Below, one piece after another: positions 1 through 11,130 of a DNA stretch of 55,299 bases. Each line of letters starts with the position of its first letter. The first letter of the stretch is position 1. A program made the position numbers and the translations under genes. The notes beneath the pieces were generated by a model. It was not told the DNA's origin. It searched no databases and was given only the letters and a program-made list of their open reading frames with translations. This DNA is from Cyclospora cayetanensis (taxonomy: Eukaryota > Apicomplexa > Conoidasida > Eucoccidiorida > Eimeriidae). The stretch lies in the NCBI RefSeq assembly GCF_002999335.1, contig NW_020312175.1, positions 1 through 55,299 of the forward strand, written 5' to 3'.

Positions 1-97
1 ATACATACATACATACATACATACATACATACATACATACATACATACATACATACATACATACATACATACATACATACATACATACATACATACA

Positions 98-129
<32 letters not shown>

Positions 130-170
130 CATACATACATACACACACATACATACATACATATACATAC
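1..170. repeat. (CATA)n tetranucleotide microsatellite
   Basis: The first 120 bases are a perfect CATA repeat, followed to about 170 by an interrupted stretch with a short CA run. The repeat is cut by the window edge, so its full length is unknown. It has no similarity to the TTTAGGG telomere repeat of apicomplexans. Confidence 0.97.
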
Positions 171-634
171 ACATGGTGAAGAGATTGTGACAGTAAGAAG
201 AGAGCAACATTGAAAGGAAGAGGCGACGGACACGATTTAGAGAAACCTCTAGAGGGAGACGTGGAGCTAGAAGAAAAGTCTACTCAGGGAAGCAAGATGA
301 AAGCCGCCTTAGGAGCAGCAGGAAGGGGGGGTAACTCTCAAAAGTCAGCAGAAGGAGGCGCTGGCCTTACCGCAGCAGTTTTTCCGCTGCTCGAAAGGCC
401 TCCTCCACTGACACAAGAAGTTTTGAGCAGTACGTAGGCTCTCTGCGCAGGCAAGCTCTTCAGCAACCATCGAAGGGCCGCATGCACGCCCAGCCACGTG
501 TGCCTGTGCTTCCGCTAGGTAAGCAACCTCTCCTATGGCATGCGCGCAGACGGTAAAAGAGAGGAGCTGCTGCTGCTGCTGCTGCTGCTGGGGACGGGGC
601 AGCCAACAGCTGATGAGCTCGATCCTGGAGAGGA

Positions 635-835
635 ATGTTTGGATGCTTTCTGCAGCGTCGTAACTGGGCACTGCAGCAGCAGTTGCAGCGGCTGCTGGTG
701 CAGAAAAAGATTCGCAGACGGACAGCACTTTTCCGTCAACGCCTGGCTGTGAAGGGAAGGAGAAAGTGTAGACTTCCAGAGGATTTCCAAGAGGCCCTTG
801 CAGTCTCAGACATACAGCTCCTAGAAGGCCTCGAC
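635..835 (+). CDS. Possible exon(s) of an unrecognised gene
   Basis: An open frame after a good acceptor (pyrimidines, then CTGCAG near 654) encodes a basic, helix-prone stretch with QRRNWALQQQLQRLL, then KKIRRRTALFRQRLA and EDFQEALAVSDIQLLEGL. The composition looks more like real protein than the surrounding repeats. A second candidate exon in another frame lies at about 420-520 and ends at a CTAG/GTAAGC donor. I could not connect these exons in phase, found no start and recognise no family. Downstream the frame runs straight into the minisatellite, which is unlikely to be coding. This may be the 3' part of a gene that begins outside the window. Confidence 0.2.
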
Positions 836-843
836 GCAGGGGT

Positions 844-1250
844 GCCACGAGGGAGCTGCACACCTGCAGGTGTCCATACACCCGAAACACCCCCCCACAC
901 ACACAAACACACATAAGATTTTTTGCCACGAGGGAGCTGCACACCTGCAGGTGTCCATACACCCGAAAACAAACCCCCATGCACACAAACACACATAAGA
1001 TTTTTTGCCACGAGGGAGCTGCACACCTGCAGGTGTCCATACACCCGAAAACACCCCCCCCCACACACACAAACACACATAAGATTTTTTGCCACGAGGG
1101 AGCTGCACACCTGCAGGTGTCCATACACCCGAAAACACCCCCCCCTCACACACAAACACACATAAGATTTTTTGCCACAAGGGAGCTGCACACCTGCAGG
1201 TGTCCATACACCCGAAAACACCCCCCCCAAACACAAAAACACACATAGGC
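844..1250. repeat. Minisatellite, five units of 81-84 bp
   Basis: Five tandem units begin at about 844, 925, 1007, 1091 and 1174. Each carries GCCACGAGGGAGCTG, then a perfect 14-bp palindrome ACACCTGCAGGTGT, then a C-rich/CA-rich tail and ACATAAGATTTTTT. Units differ mainly in the length of the C run and the CA run. Several overlapping frames are open through it on both strands because the repeat lacks stops, so those frames are not evidence of coding. Confidence 0.95.
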
Positions 1251-1369
1251 GGCAGCGATGCTCGCCAAACAAGCAGCAGTCTGGATCCGTAGCCGGCCTG
1301 ACAAACTGATGCCAAGTGGACGGCCCGCCCAAGAGACAAAGTGCGTGGGTGGGTAAGTAGGGCTGAAGG

Positions 1370-1393
1370 GGGCATGCATGCATGCATGCATGC
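1370..1393. repeat. TGCA tandem tract
   Basis: A run of GCATGCATGCATGCATGCATGC is present. TGCATGCA is also the core recognised by some apicomplexan AP2 factors, so the tract could bind such a factor, but its tandem form suggests a simple repeat. Confidence 0.8.
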
Positions 1394-1638
1394 GCTCTGT
1401 GTGTGGTGTACTGTACTGCACGGATCAGCGCTGGTATCAGTGGCCCCCAAACGCTAAGAGTGTCATCGCTGCTATGGATAACAAAGCCCCCTTTACCCCC
1501 TCCACCCCTCTGGCTCTGAGAGCGGCTTAGCTAGAAGTCAAGTGGTCTCAAGTAGCTCGATTAGGATGTGCAATCCGCCGCCTCACAGGGGACGCTTACT
1601 GGATGCACCCGCGGCTTCTTGCCGGGATTCAAGTTTCG

Positions 1639-1746
1639 ACTGTATATATATATGTAAATATGTGTATATGTGTGTATGTATATATATGTCTATATATATA
1701 TATATATACATGTACATACACGCATATCTATGTATACATATAGATA

Positions 1747-1811
<65 letters not shown>

Positions 1812-1884
1812 ATGCATATCTATGTATATATATAGATATACATATATATATCTATGCATATCTATGTATTTTATGTATATATTA
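1639..1884. repeat. AT/ATCT microsatellite
   Basis: A long TA dinucleotide tract (pure from about 1750 to 1808) is flanked on both sides by degenerate TATATC/TATGCATATC units. It ends just before a pyrimidine-poor TTACAG at about 1886, after which a short frame ([15 protein letters not shown]) opens that I could not assign to a gene. Confidence 0.95.
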
Positions 1885-3276
1885 CAGACCTCCCTGAGGT
1901 ACGCGGTGAGAGCCTTCGAGTTAGACTGCCAGACGAGCTGCCCGAAGCGGCGGACGCGGGAAAAAGATTCTGGAGAGGTACAGCAGAAGCAGAAAAGGCA
2001 GGAGACTACTAGCGACATCGGATAGAGTGACTGAAGACTTTGGGTAGGCAGTGCCAGCAGCAGGGAGACTCCTGGCAGGTGCATTAGGGGAAACAGTTAC
2101 CTTCGGGGTAAACCTTCCGAACGCACAGGAGGGAATGCATAGCAGCCTCTATGACTGAACACACCACCTCCGCGCTTAGAGAATCCATGCCAGCCATTGG
2201 GTACTCATGGCTGCGAGCTGCCTCGGCTGCGAGTTCAGGCTGCTATGCAATCGTGGCGAGGGTGCCTAAGAAGCGCCCACCGGCACTGGCGTGCTGTTGC
2301 GACTCTTTCTGAAATGCTGCTCCTGCCGCTGCACAGGCCTAAAATATGTGGAGGGGAGACTCCTGCCGATCATCGCTCTGCCCACGCTCGGTACGAACAA
2401 ACCTGTGCGGATAACCCCCCGCACTCGCAGCGCAAGCAACACGCAAGAAGGAGCCTTCCCGCCGCAACAATGAGGCTATGGGTGCCTCAGACAGTGCATG
2501 TACAAGAGAACATAGTGAATCACCGGAAGAAGCAAAGACAACAACGTCTCTCGCTCTTGAAAAAGAGGGGGCCCCATCCAGCATGAAAAATGCCTGTCGC
2601 CCACGGGTGCCTCCTGCCGAGCGCAGGGGCCCCCCTCATGAGAGGATCTGCCCCATGGTGCTCATGACACACCTTAATTTATTGAGTATCTGGCACTAAA
2701 TCTAGCATGTGCAAGCCAAAGAAGGCGCCGGAGAGCGTTAATTTCCTGCCGTTTCAGGGGAAGAGGGGGGGTCTGTCCGCTTGCCGCTGTTGTTCCGTGT
2801 TTGCAACTCAACGAGCGCGGCTGCCACCAGGATCCGCAGCGCTGGAAACGGCCGGAGAAATTCCTCTTCGTCATATAATGGCCTTTAACTTGGACTAAAC
2901 GCATTTGGAGGTGATCCCTCGATTTGCCGCTCCCAGTTCTTCCAGGGGCTGTTTGACACCTCGCCTTCTGTCGGGTGTATGTACGTTCAGCGGAGAGCAG
3001 TTGGAGCGGCTGCACCTGGGGAGTTTCAGCAGTTGGCGTCTCGAAAGAAGCGCAATCATTGTCGTTTCCTTAAATACAGCCACAATGCACCCTGGACGCG
3101 CGAATTCAGCGGAACGGTCAGTTCGTCCGGCCTTTTGGATGCTCTTGCTTCGGCTAACCCGAGGTGCTGCACTTCTGCGAACCCACCGTGCCGCTTTTGG
3201 CAATGCTGCTGCGTTGGAGCTGGGAGTGGTGGTGGTGTTGCTCATGCTGATGCTGGTGCTGCTGATGCCGCTGCAG
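1885..3276. other. Stretch without an assignable gene
   Basis: Several medium frames are open here, for example on + at 2197-2586 with an Arg/His-rich product, but none resembles a known family and none shows a convincing start plus splice pattern. The missing first exon of the downstream nucleotidyltransferase gene must lie somewhere in its last part. Confidence 0.5.
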
Positions 3277-4644
3277 GATATGCGTCTTTGGGGGCAGCTT
3301 CGATCCTCCACACTATGCACACCTCCAGGCAGCTGCAGCCGTGCTTGCGAGCGGCGCAGCAGCAACAGTTTGGTTTGTCCCCTGTGGGGGATCCCCTGCA
3401 GATACAGGGCAGCACGCAGAAGAGAATGGACACCATCAGCGGAAGGACAAGGCTTTGCATGCGTCCACTGCTGATCGACTCGAAATGACGCGTCTTGCCG
3501 TGAAGAGCTTCTTCGGGCCGCTCTCAGGGAATGCAGTTGAGGTGGGTATACTGCCGCCGCAGCCGCTGCTCCTGTTGCTCTGGTGTTCGCAGTAAAAATC
3601 CACTCGCGCGGTGCTGCTGCCTTCTTTGCTGCTGCCGGTGCTGTCTGCGGGGCCTTGTTGCTTTTGCCCTCTTTAGAGGGGGGGAAGGCGTTTCCATGAA
3701 CACTGCTGGGCTTTGCAGATTCTCACTGCGACTCCTTACGCAGGTGCTAGACATAGAAGAGCGAGCCGGCTGCTTCGTTCCCACTGTAAAGCTCCTGGAC
3801 CTTCTGCAGCGGCGGCTGCAAGAACAACAGCAAGAACAACAGCAGCAACAACAGCAGCAACAACAGCAGCAGCAACAACATCAGCAGCAGCAGCCGGTGC
3901 TGCCCGAGTTGTGGCTTCTTATTGGTGCAGACTGCATCGCTTCCCTGCACAAATGGTAGCTGGCTAGGTGTAGGGGTCGTGTGGCTGCTGCAAGCGCAAG
4001 CTGCTTGTGCTGTTCGTGCGTGCGCGGCTGCCGACTGTTTGCTGCGGGCTGAAGCAGGTAGTGGTGCTGCTAGTGGTGGTTGTTGTGCTGCTGCCTGAAC
4101 AGGTACGAAGGGGAGCGGCTCATGCGGACGGCTCGATTCTTAGTAATTGACAGACACGGCTTTTCTGCTCACAGAGCTGCAGGCAGTGTTGAGGTGGCGG
4201 CTGAGGAAACAGCAGAACCTCAGGCGTGTGGCAGCAGCCCTAAGAGCGTTGAGATGGTCACACAGTTGCAGCGCATGCCGCATGTACTGTGGGTAAACGA
4301 AATGCTGCAGTGCAATGAGGCTTTGTCTTTGCTGCCTCGTGTCTCCTCGTCTATCCTCCGGTGCAACCTGGCAGCCAGAAGGAAAGGGCCGCAACAGGTA
4401 TGTGCGAATCTGCCGGCTCGTCCTTAGGAGCTAGTGCCTCTAGCTGGCAGTCTCGGCTTAGAATTTTCGCTCCCCCGACGGCGTTGAGCAAGCCCTAGCT
4501 CGGTGCTAGTACGAGGAACTAGGTGCTTCCGATCGTGACTGCGCGTGTGCTGCTGCTCTCCCGCAATTGCAGCTGGCTGCGTGTCTTTCTCTGACCCCAG
4601 CGGCAGTCCTCGAGTATATTGATCGGCGAAGCCTTTATCTGTGA
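3277..4644 (+). CDS. Nicotinate/nicotinamide mononucleotide adenylyltransferase (5' exon unresolved)
   Basis: Transfers AMP from ATP to NaMN/NMN in NAD synthesis. Four exons were assembled: 3277-3541, 3744-3955, 4103-4397 and 4573-4644. Exon 3277-3541 holds the nucleotidyltransferase signature FGGSFDPPHYAHL, followed by TVWFVPCGGSP and the RLEM..LA helix. The next exon carries DIEERAGCFVPTVKLLDLL and LLIGADCIASLHKW; the junction at 3955/4103 completes the Trp codon and continues YEGERL..ARFLVIDRHG. The third exon has the substrate-loop SSSILR motif, and the last ends AAVLEYIDRRSLYL and a TGA, the usual NadD C-terminus. A (CAG/CAA) tract inserts poly-Gln (about 3818-3894) between TVKLLDLLQRRL and PELWLLIGAD. 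An in-frame TGA at 3263-3265 and no ATG before the signature show that at least one upstream exon is missing; the acceptor is CTGCAG at 3271-3276. Confidence 0.88.
3818..3894 (+). repeat. (CAG/CAA)n tract encoding poly-Gln
   Basis: Mixed CAA/CAG codons lie in frame within the adenylyltransferase coding exon. They give about 25 Gln with a few Glu/His, inserted in a surface position before the strand that carries IGAD. Confidence 0.9.
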
Positions 4645-6285
4645 AACGGTATTGCCGCTGTTGCTTCCCCTCTCGACGGACGTTTATCAGCTGCGCTACG
4701 CACATCCCGTTCTTCAGCGGGGGTGGGGAGGGGGGTGGGGCCCTTCTGTGCCGCGAAGGGGAAAAGAGAACGAGCCTCGATTCTTTCGTTTAGGGCTCTT
4801 GCATGGCTGCTATTCGGGTAATTTTTGAAGGGATGAGCGTTCCTCGGTGCCACGTGAGGCAGTCCCTCTCTCCGGATGAGCACGCTTCAGAGTGTGTTGC
4901 CTTCAGCGGCGGTTCCCCCTCGGGTGTACCGACAGCTCGGGCGCTGGGGGTGAAGGGAGGCGTTAGCTTACACTGCAATTTCCCCCTGCAGTTCCTGGGG
5001 GTGTGTGCAGGGTGTGTGAGCTGCAAGCGGCAAAAGGGGCATCTGGCTCCGCCTTCATTTGTAGCCGCAACAGCCAGTAACTGCCCATATGCCCTACCGA
5101 CTTTTCAACTACACAGAGTAGACCGGGTAAGCTCAGCTGCAGCCAACAGAGGAGGCACAAGGGGCATCGCTGCGGCCAAGACTACACCCCGGCTCTTTGC
5201 ATGTTTTTTCTCTGCTTGCTTTTTGACGCCTTGACAAAAGGCTCTAATGCGCGGCCAGAGCCGCGCTCTCCCTCTAAGAAATACCCAGGGAGACATTTCA
5301 CTCCCGCTCGAAGATACACTCAATAAAAAGTCATTCAACATCTCCCCACAACCTCCATGTTCTCTCTGCATGCACCCCTCGGACCGGTCCCGACACGAAA
5401 AAAGAGGGGCCGTTGGCTTGCACGTTGCCGCACTCGCCAAGGAATTTCAAACCTTCCCAGCTAGCTGCACATGGCAGCACCCCAAAACATCCGCTGCCGC
5501 ATTGTGTCTTGGCGCATCCAGCCAAAAGGACTTAGCAATAAAGACGAGGCATGACCAGAGAAGCCAATGGGTAGATCGATTCTTTTTTAAGTTCTAAATA
5601 CATGCCACAGCACGAGCAGTACAAGTGCCGAACTGTAGCTTAGCCCGCACCAACCAGGTGTCTCTCGAGGTGTCATGCAGTTTCTTGCCGCACACCAGCT
5701 AGCCATAGGGGGACCTAGGAAGCGAACAACCACAAGCGTCCGTCTTGCTCTGTCGACGGGGCAGCAGATCGCTTCGATGCGTTCCTCCCGCCATGCGAGA
5801 CGCTGCAAGCAAGCGGGTATGTGCCCCCCTCAAGGGCTACTACGGAGAATCTTGTCTCGTGAAAGAGATGCCTGTGCGCGCGTCTCAAAACATGCCATTC
5901 GAGGCTCCAAAAAAGCCTCGTTTCTACCAGTACCTTAGAAAGTGTGTCGTGGCTTGTACAATTCCCCAGCAAAACCCCGCTACATGCGATGCCGTGTGGG
6001 CTGCCGCCTCTGGAATTTTTTCCCGTACGACACAAAATCTTCTGCTTCTGTTGTTGCTGCAGCAAGCAAAGCAGCTTGACACAATTAAGGCGCCTCGCGC
6101 TTGCGGAGGGCAGCAGCGGCGCGGCACTCCTCCTGCTACGGTGCGGTGTACATGCAGCGGCCGCTGCAACACCAACAGCGACAGCTCTTGAAGGACGCTT
6201 GCGAGTCAGGCTTTTCAGCTGCAGAAAGGGCTGGTGATGCTTAAGCATCTCTGGTCAATCTTGGATACTCATAGGAGCTTTGATT
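4645..6285. other. Stretch without an assignable gene
   Basis: Moderate frames on both strands (for example + 5745-6191 and - 5715-6248) overlap each other and show no family motif, signal peptide or clear exon structure. It probably holds the 3' untranslated region of the adenylyltransferase gene and intergenic DNA. Confidence 0.5.
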
Positions 6286-7311
6286 CTAAAGTGCAGATGC
6301 CTGCATGCAGCATACAGGGCCTTGCTGCAGTCCGTGCTGCTGCTTTGAGGGCTGTCGGCGAAATACTGGTGGCTGCTGCGGCTGCAGCACAACGGGTGCG
6401 CTGGACGTCCCCAAGATGATCATTGGCTGCTGCAGTCCTGCGAATGCCGCAGAGTGGGTAGCTGGTGACTGCAGCATCACAGCGTGTTGCTGCGGCAGTG
6501 CCATCCCGTAAGGATTTGCTGACTGCTGTATCACAATGGGCTGTTGCTGCTGCAGCAGGTGCGCACTCCCATAGGAAGGCAGCGCCATTGCCACTGATGG
6601 ACCGTACTGCAAAACACCCTGCACCCCCATGTTTGGGGTGGCTGGGGGTGCAGCCGATGCTGCGCCCTGTAGAAGCATGTGGTGCTGTTGCGGCAGCATG
6701 TGGGCTGTCACTGCTCCCATAGCTGGCTGCTGCGCTACTGCAAGATGCTGAGGCAACTGGGCTTGTTGCGACAGCAGGAGACCTTGTTGCTGCGGCACGT
6801 GTTGCTGCGGCACGTGTTGCTGCATTGGAATGCATGTTGCCGGACCGGCGTAATGCACAGGCTCGGGGGCTGCTAGGTGTGCTGCTGCAAGATGCTGAGG
6901 CAGCATTTCAGCATAGGCGCGTTGTGGCTCCGGCTTGTCGAAAGCTGGGGGCAAGAAATGCATGCTGTGTGCGTGGCACGCGAATGGGGGCGGGTGAGGG
7001 ATGGCAAGAGGCCCATGTATTCCGCCTGGCGCGTATCCATCCGCCAGCTTTCCAGCATGAGCGCACTGAGGGTGATGCAGGTGTGGCAGCCCGCAGTGGA
7101 TCCCTGGGGGGGGGTGCAGGAGATGGTGGTGATGGTGGTGTTGCAGGTCCTCCAGCTGTTGCTGAACCAGTTGCTGCTGCAGCAACTGCTGCTGCAGATG
7201 CAGCGCTGTCTCTGGGGGGCAGATCAGAGTCCCTTCAATGTCAACCGTCATGCGCTTTTCGCGGTCACGTTGTTGAGCCCTCCTTTCGCTGTGTTCCTTA
7301 CGGCGAGACAT
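6286..7311 (-). CDS. Gln/His/Pro-rich protein of unknown function, 341 residues
   Basis: I do not recognise a family. The ATG at 7311 gives a very basic N-terminus ([19 protein letters not shown], residues 2-20), then [14 protein letters not shown], then long low-complexity sequence: Gln tracts around residues 35-60, a six-His run, His/Pro segments, and many LPQQH, QQHVPQQ and LQQPMI-type repeats up to the stop at 6286. The open frame extends a few codons upstream of the ATG without another ATG. Composition resembles intrinsically disordered nuclear or RNA-associated proteins, but that is only inference. The uninterrupted 1 kb frame with mixed Gly/Pro/His/Met content argues that it is coding rather than a repeat artefact. 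A TATATATATATA run lies about 85 bp upstream, at 7395-7408. Confidence 0.6.
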
Positions 7312-8691
7312 ATTCCCTGCAACACGAACCTTGACCCCGAGCACGAACCTCCGCGCGAAAGAACGAAGTATAACCCCTTGGGGAACACGCGTTTATATAT
7401 ATATATATGTGCCCTTCTGGCAGAAGTGGCACTTATGCGCACTCCAAGGGAAGGATGCGATTGCAGCGGGGAGGCCGTTTCAAGACTCGCGAGTGCATCG
7501 TTTCGGCGTCGCTGCCGCGAGGAGAGCTGCCGCTGCCGCGGGCTTCCTTCGAGCTTCAAGAAGCTTCGAAAAGTACAAAAAGCATAAAATCTTGGGAGGA
7601 ACTAGGGAGAGAGGACGCCAGCAGCGAAACAGCATCTGAAGGCACCGCCTTGGCATCTAAATGCGGTGGACGTTGGGAGGCAGCAAATAACGGACAGTTC
7701 ACAAGTTACCTCTGTGCTCTTCTCTCTGCCTCAGAAGACGACACAGACAAATCCCAAAGGCCCAAAACAGTGCGTTAAAAGGTATACACGCGAGCAAAAA
7801 GGAAAACACCGGCCCGAGCTACCTGTGCTGCAGGCAAACGCTGCTACCGTCAAGGCCGCTGGCGCCTCAGAGTGACCTTCCGTCGAAAAGGCAGCAAAGC
7901 AACGAGCCCCCTGCGGGCTTCTCGAGGCGTCTTCGGGAGACGAATGCTTATCTTATTAATATAAATGTGCTTTTTCAGTGTTTTTCGTGGTATTTTCAGA
8001 CAGAAACCCATCCAGAAGGCCTCTCGGTGCGTGCCCTTCCCCCTCCGGCCCCCCACCGAACCCACTACTTGCGCGGCAGCGAACTCAGTCGGCTGCGGGT
8101 CGTGCTGCTCCCATAAATTTTTCTTGACCTTTTGCGCTTTTTCTCCGCAGATGCGCCTCAACCCTCTTCTCCATCTCCCTCTATCTGCCTACCTACGTCC
8201 TACCACCTGCGGCGCTCCCCTTGGCTCGCCTTTCCACCAGGCATCCACGCGCAAATCTAATTGAAGTCGGAGCTCCTGCTTCTCACCCGCACTGCACAGG
8301 AGGCGTATGTGCAGCTGCCCCTCCTCCTGCGCCGATCTTATCTTTTAAAAAGGTGTTCTGGGCATCTCCCAACTGCCTCCCGAAACAAGACCACCGTCCA
8401 GCACCGCCTGGCTAGCTGTTCGACTAAAATCTTCACTTACAAAGGCGTGTGCAACCGCTCGCTTCGCACACGCGCACCCTAGTGCTACAATTAAAAAAAC
8501 GCCATCTGTTTTACAGCCCTTCCCCCTCTGCCCCCCTCCTCACCCTCTTCTTCCCCCTTCCCCCTCAGGAATATATCTCCTGTTTTACACCGGGGCACTT
8601 TCTCCTACAGAGGCCTTGTGGCTCGCAAATAAACACCCCTTCCGGCCGAATCAACAGGCCTAACTGCGCAAACATGCGGGGGTACGTCCCT
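7312..8691. other. Stretch without an assignable gene
   Basis: It contains an AT tract at 7395-7408, pyrimidine-rich blocks at 8505-8570, and moderate frames on both strands with no recognised motif. It would hold the upstream region of the Gln/His-rich gene and the 3' end of the uS2-like gene, both on the minus strand. Confidence 0.5.
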
Positions 8692-9456
8692 TCACCTGGG
8701 AGGGCTTCGCCTGCTGCCGAATCGGTGCCTCTGCTGCTGTTGCTGTTGCTGCTGTGGCTGTTGCAGTGGCTGCTGCTGCTGGTAGTGCGGGTGCTGTTGT
8801 TCGTAATGCTGATGCACGTAATGCGGGTGTTGCTGCGTGGGGTCGGCGATCGGCTGGTGCTGCCCGTGGGGGCCTCTTCCCTCCCGCCTTTCTCGCGGCA
8901 CAAGCAGCAACTCCTGGTGCTGTCGTTCCTCGCCTTCAATCCGTGGGTGGCTTTTGCCCTCAACGTCTTCTCTCTTGCCGCTGGCGCTGTCTGCGGCCTC
9001 TTCCAAAATTTGCGTCTCGAGCAGTTTCCGCAAAGCCGTGTCTGGCCTGTTGGAGGTGTGTGGAATGAGGTAGTCAACGACCTTGAGGATTTCAGGGTGC
9101 TCGTGCACTTCCCGGGGGGTACATACACCCAGCACCGGCAGATTCAGCCCGTATAAGTAGGGCGCGAACGCAACGCAATCCTGGCATATTAACGCACTGT
9201 AGTGCGCAGGCGCAGCAGACAGCAACTGCCGCGTGTGGGGCCCCACAGCAGCGGCTGCTGAAGCCGCTGCAAGGCCTGGGAAATGACGCTGGAGAGCTAT
9301 GTCGGTTTGGTGTCGACGACCAACAACCAGCAGCTTTCCCCCCCCCCGCTTCAGCTGCAGCAACAACTTAAACGCCCTCTTATAGTGCTGCAAGCAACTG
9401 TAAGGGTCGAACAAATAATGCGAGGTCAAACACCCCCCAACACGCGCAATGTTCAT
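8692..9456 (-). CDS. Possible mitochondrial ribosomal protein uS2
   Basis: Reading down from the ATG at 9456 gives about 254 residues. The first half, HYLFDPYSCLQHYKRAFKLL then GGGKLLVVGRR, resembles the uS2 helix followed by the strand LFVGTK. Later, NLPVLGVCTPREV and VVDYLIPHTSNRPDTALRKLL match the uS2 pattern IPVIGIVDTN..P..VDYPIPxNDDS. The C-terminal 90 residues are charged and then Gln/His-rich, ending in a poly-Gln run and TGA at 8692-8694. The frame stays open upstream through the 39-bp minisatellite to about 10,035 but without an ATG, so an N-terminal exon or a longer product is possible. uS2 is a small-subunit protein; the divergence suggests the mitochondrial ribosome. The family call rests on short motifs read by eye. 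Confidence 0.45.
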   Translation of the reverse strand: MNIARVGGCLTSHYLFDPYSCLQHYKRAFKLLLQLKRGGGKLLVVGRRHQTDIALQRHFPGLAAASAAAAVGPHTRQLLSAAPAHYSALICQDCVAFAPYLYGLNLPVLGVCTPREVHEHPEILKVVDYLIPHTSNRPDTALRKLLETQILEEAADSASGKREDVEGKSHPRIEGEERQHQELLLVPRERREGRGPHGQHQPIADPTQQHPHYVHQHYEQQHPHYQQQQPLQQPQQQQQQQQRHRFGSRRSPPR

Positions 9457-9635
9457 CTTCTCGGCTTTGCGTAGCAGCACAGTCCGCTTGTGGCTCGTCC
9501 GACTACTGCTATAGCCGTTTTCCCTACACACGGCTTTTTCTCGTCTAGCGGCAAAGAAGAGGCTGGATGCGTGATGCCACGCACAAACACCCCTCTTAGA
9601 GAGGGCTCTGCCACGGCCGCAGCTGCAAATGCTAC

Positions 9636-9984
9636 TACTAATGCATACAATACTGCTCCTCCTGATGTTGCTGCTGCTAATGCATACAATACTGCTCCTC
9701 CTGATGTTGCTGCTGCTAATGCATACAATACTGCTCCTCCTGATGTTGCTGCTGCTAATGCATACAATACTGCTCCTCCTAATGTTGCTGCTGCTAATGC
9801 ATACAATACTGCTCCTCCTGATGGTGCTGCTGCTAATGCATACAATACTGCTCCTCCTGATGTTGCTGCTGCTAATGCATACAATGCTGCTCCTCCTGAT
9901 GTTGCTGCTGCTAATGCATACAATACTGCTCCTCCTGATGGTGCTGCTGCTAATGCATACAATACTGCTCCTCCTGATGCAAGC
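9636..9984. repeat. 39-bp minisatellite, about nine units
   Basis: The unit contains AATGCATACAATACTGCT followed by CCTCCTGATGTTGCTGCTGCT. Copies differ only at a few positions (GATG/AATG, GTTG/GGTG, AATACT/AATGCT). Because 39 is a multiple of three and the unit lacks stops in most frames, long frames run through it on both strands: a 13-residue NAYNTAPPDVAAA repeat on plus and Ser/Ile- or Ala/Leu-rich repeats on minus. I cannot say which, if any, is translated. Confidence 0.95.
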
Positions 9985-11130
9985 GCTGCTGCAGGCGTAA
10001 TGCCACCCTTCCTCTCTTCCCCGCGCTTTCCCCAACGCCGCTGCGTATCCTCAAGCCTCAGCACAAGCGGCAACGTTGTTGTGTTTTTCTCCCCCTCCCT
10101 ACTAGAAACCTCCGGCTATTGAATGACGCTGGTATTGGAGATCGGACATACGGGCACGGCTCACCAGCGGAAGCTGCTGCCGCTGCGGATTTGTGCGCAG
10201 CACCGAGCCACACAGAAGCACATTGCTTTCTCCGAGGGGAGCGTGGCAGCAGCTTCTTGTTTGTTGCTGTTGGAAAGGGAGAGGCAGAGGCAAGGCGCTT
10301 CTAACGCCACTGTACGTACTTCAAGGCGCGCGTAGTAAGGCGGTGCACTGCGACTCAGGTTCGTGCTGCCGTCCTTACCAACTGCTGGAATCGCTGGCTG
10401 CTGGAGCTGCCCTGCTGCGGCAAGAGCTTCTAGTGTTGTTGCAGATGTACCTGTCTGCTGTTGCTGGTGCTGTCGCTCGTGCTGCAGATGCTGGCTGCTG
10501 GTGTGGAGCAAACAAGAGCTGCTGGAAAGAAACGGTGGTGTAACTGCTGCTGCTGCGGAGCTGCTGCTGCGGAGCTGCTGCTGCTGTCCTTTGTGCCTCT
10601 TCCAGTAAAAGAGCAACGTCTGAAAATCTTCCGCCTTCTTCTAGTGAAAAAAGGAAGATCGGATGCGCTATTACGGCTGCAGCAGCTGCTGCTCCTGCCT
10701 TGCATGCGACAGCCCCCCCCAGCATAACGGAAACACTGCACTCTCGTCTACGAACACCTTCTTCATGAAGATACACCAATATTATGGGGCCTTGTGGGAT
10801 AAAAGACTCCTCTGTTTCCTAGCCGCCACTAACCGTGTACTTCCCCTCATGCAACAGGCTTGGTTCGCCTCACTGTGGTTTCAGCTGAAATCAGCGGAGC
10901 ACCTGGCCACACAAGTTTCCCCCAAATAGAACATATGTCTTTACATTGCTAAACCAATTTGTTTGCCGCTGGAGAAGCGAGCCAAGGTTTTACCGGCAGC
11001 AACACGGCGAGAACACGCGGCAGCAGCAGCGCTTGCCCGTAGGTACACCCCAACCAAGCATTCAGGCAGCAACAGCCCCTCCCTTTAACAGCGCGCAGAC
11101 TTCGCCACAGTTGCACACTACACTTCCCTC
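9985..11130. other. CAG/CTG-rich stretch without an assignable gene
   Basis: Short GCT/CTG-rich blocks (10,440-10,590) keep several overlapping frames open on both strands, giving Ser/Gln/Ala- or Leu/Cys-rich translations with no motif. The upstream region of the following TAF11-like gene should lie at its end. Confidence 0.5.

Noticed and set aside
1..170. Telomere end
   Set aside because: The repeat is CATA, not the TTTAGGG type, and it is followed by ordinary sequence and genes.
345..1450. Long overlapping frames of 200-260 codons on minus through the 81-84 bp minisatellite
   Set aside because: The frames are open only because the repeat has no stops; three frames give equally repetitive Cys/Val- or Gly/Val-rich translations, with no start context or splice sites.
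1542..2084. Ile/Tyr-rich frames across the AT tract
   Set aside because: Pure products of a TA dinucleotide repeat on both strands.
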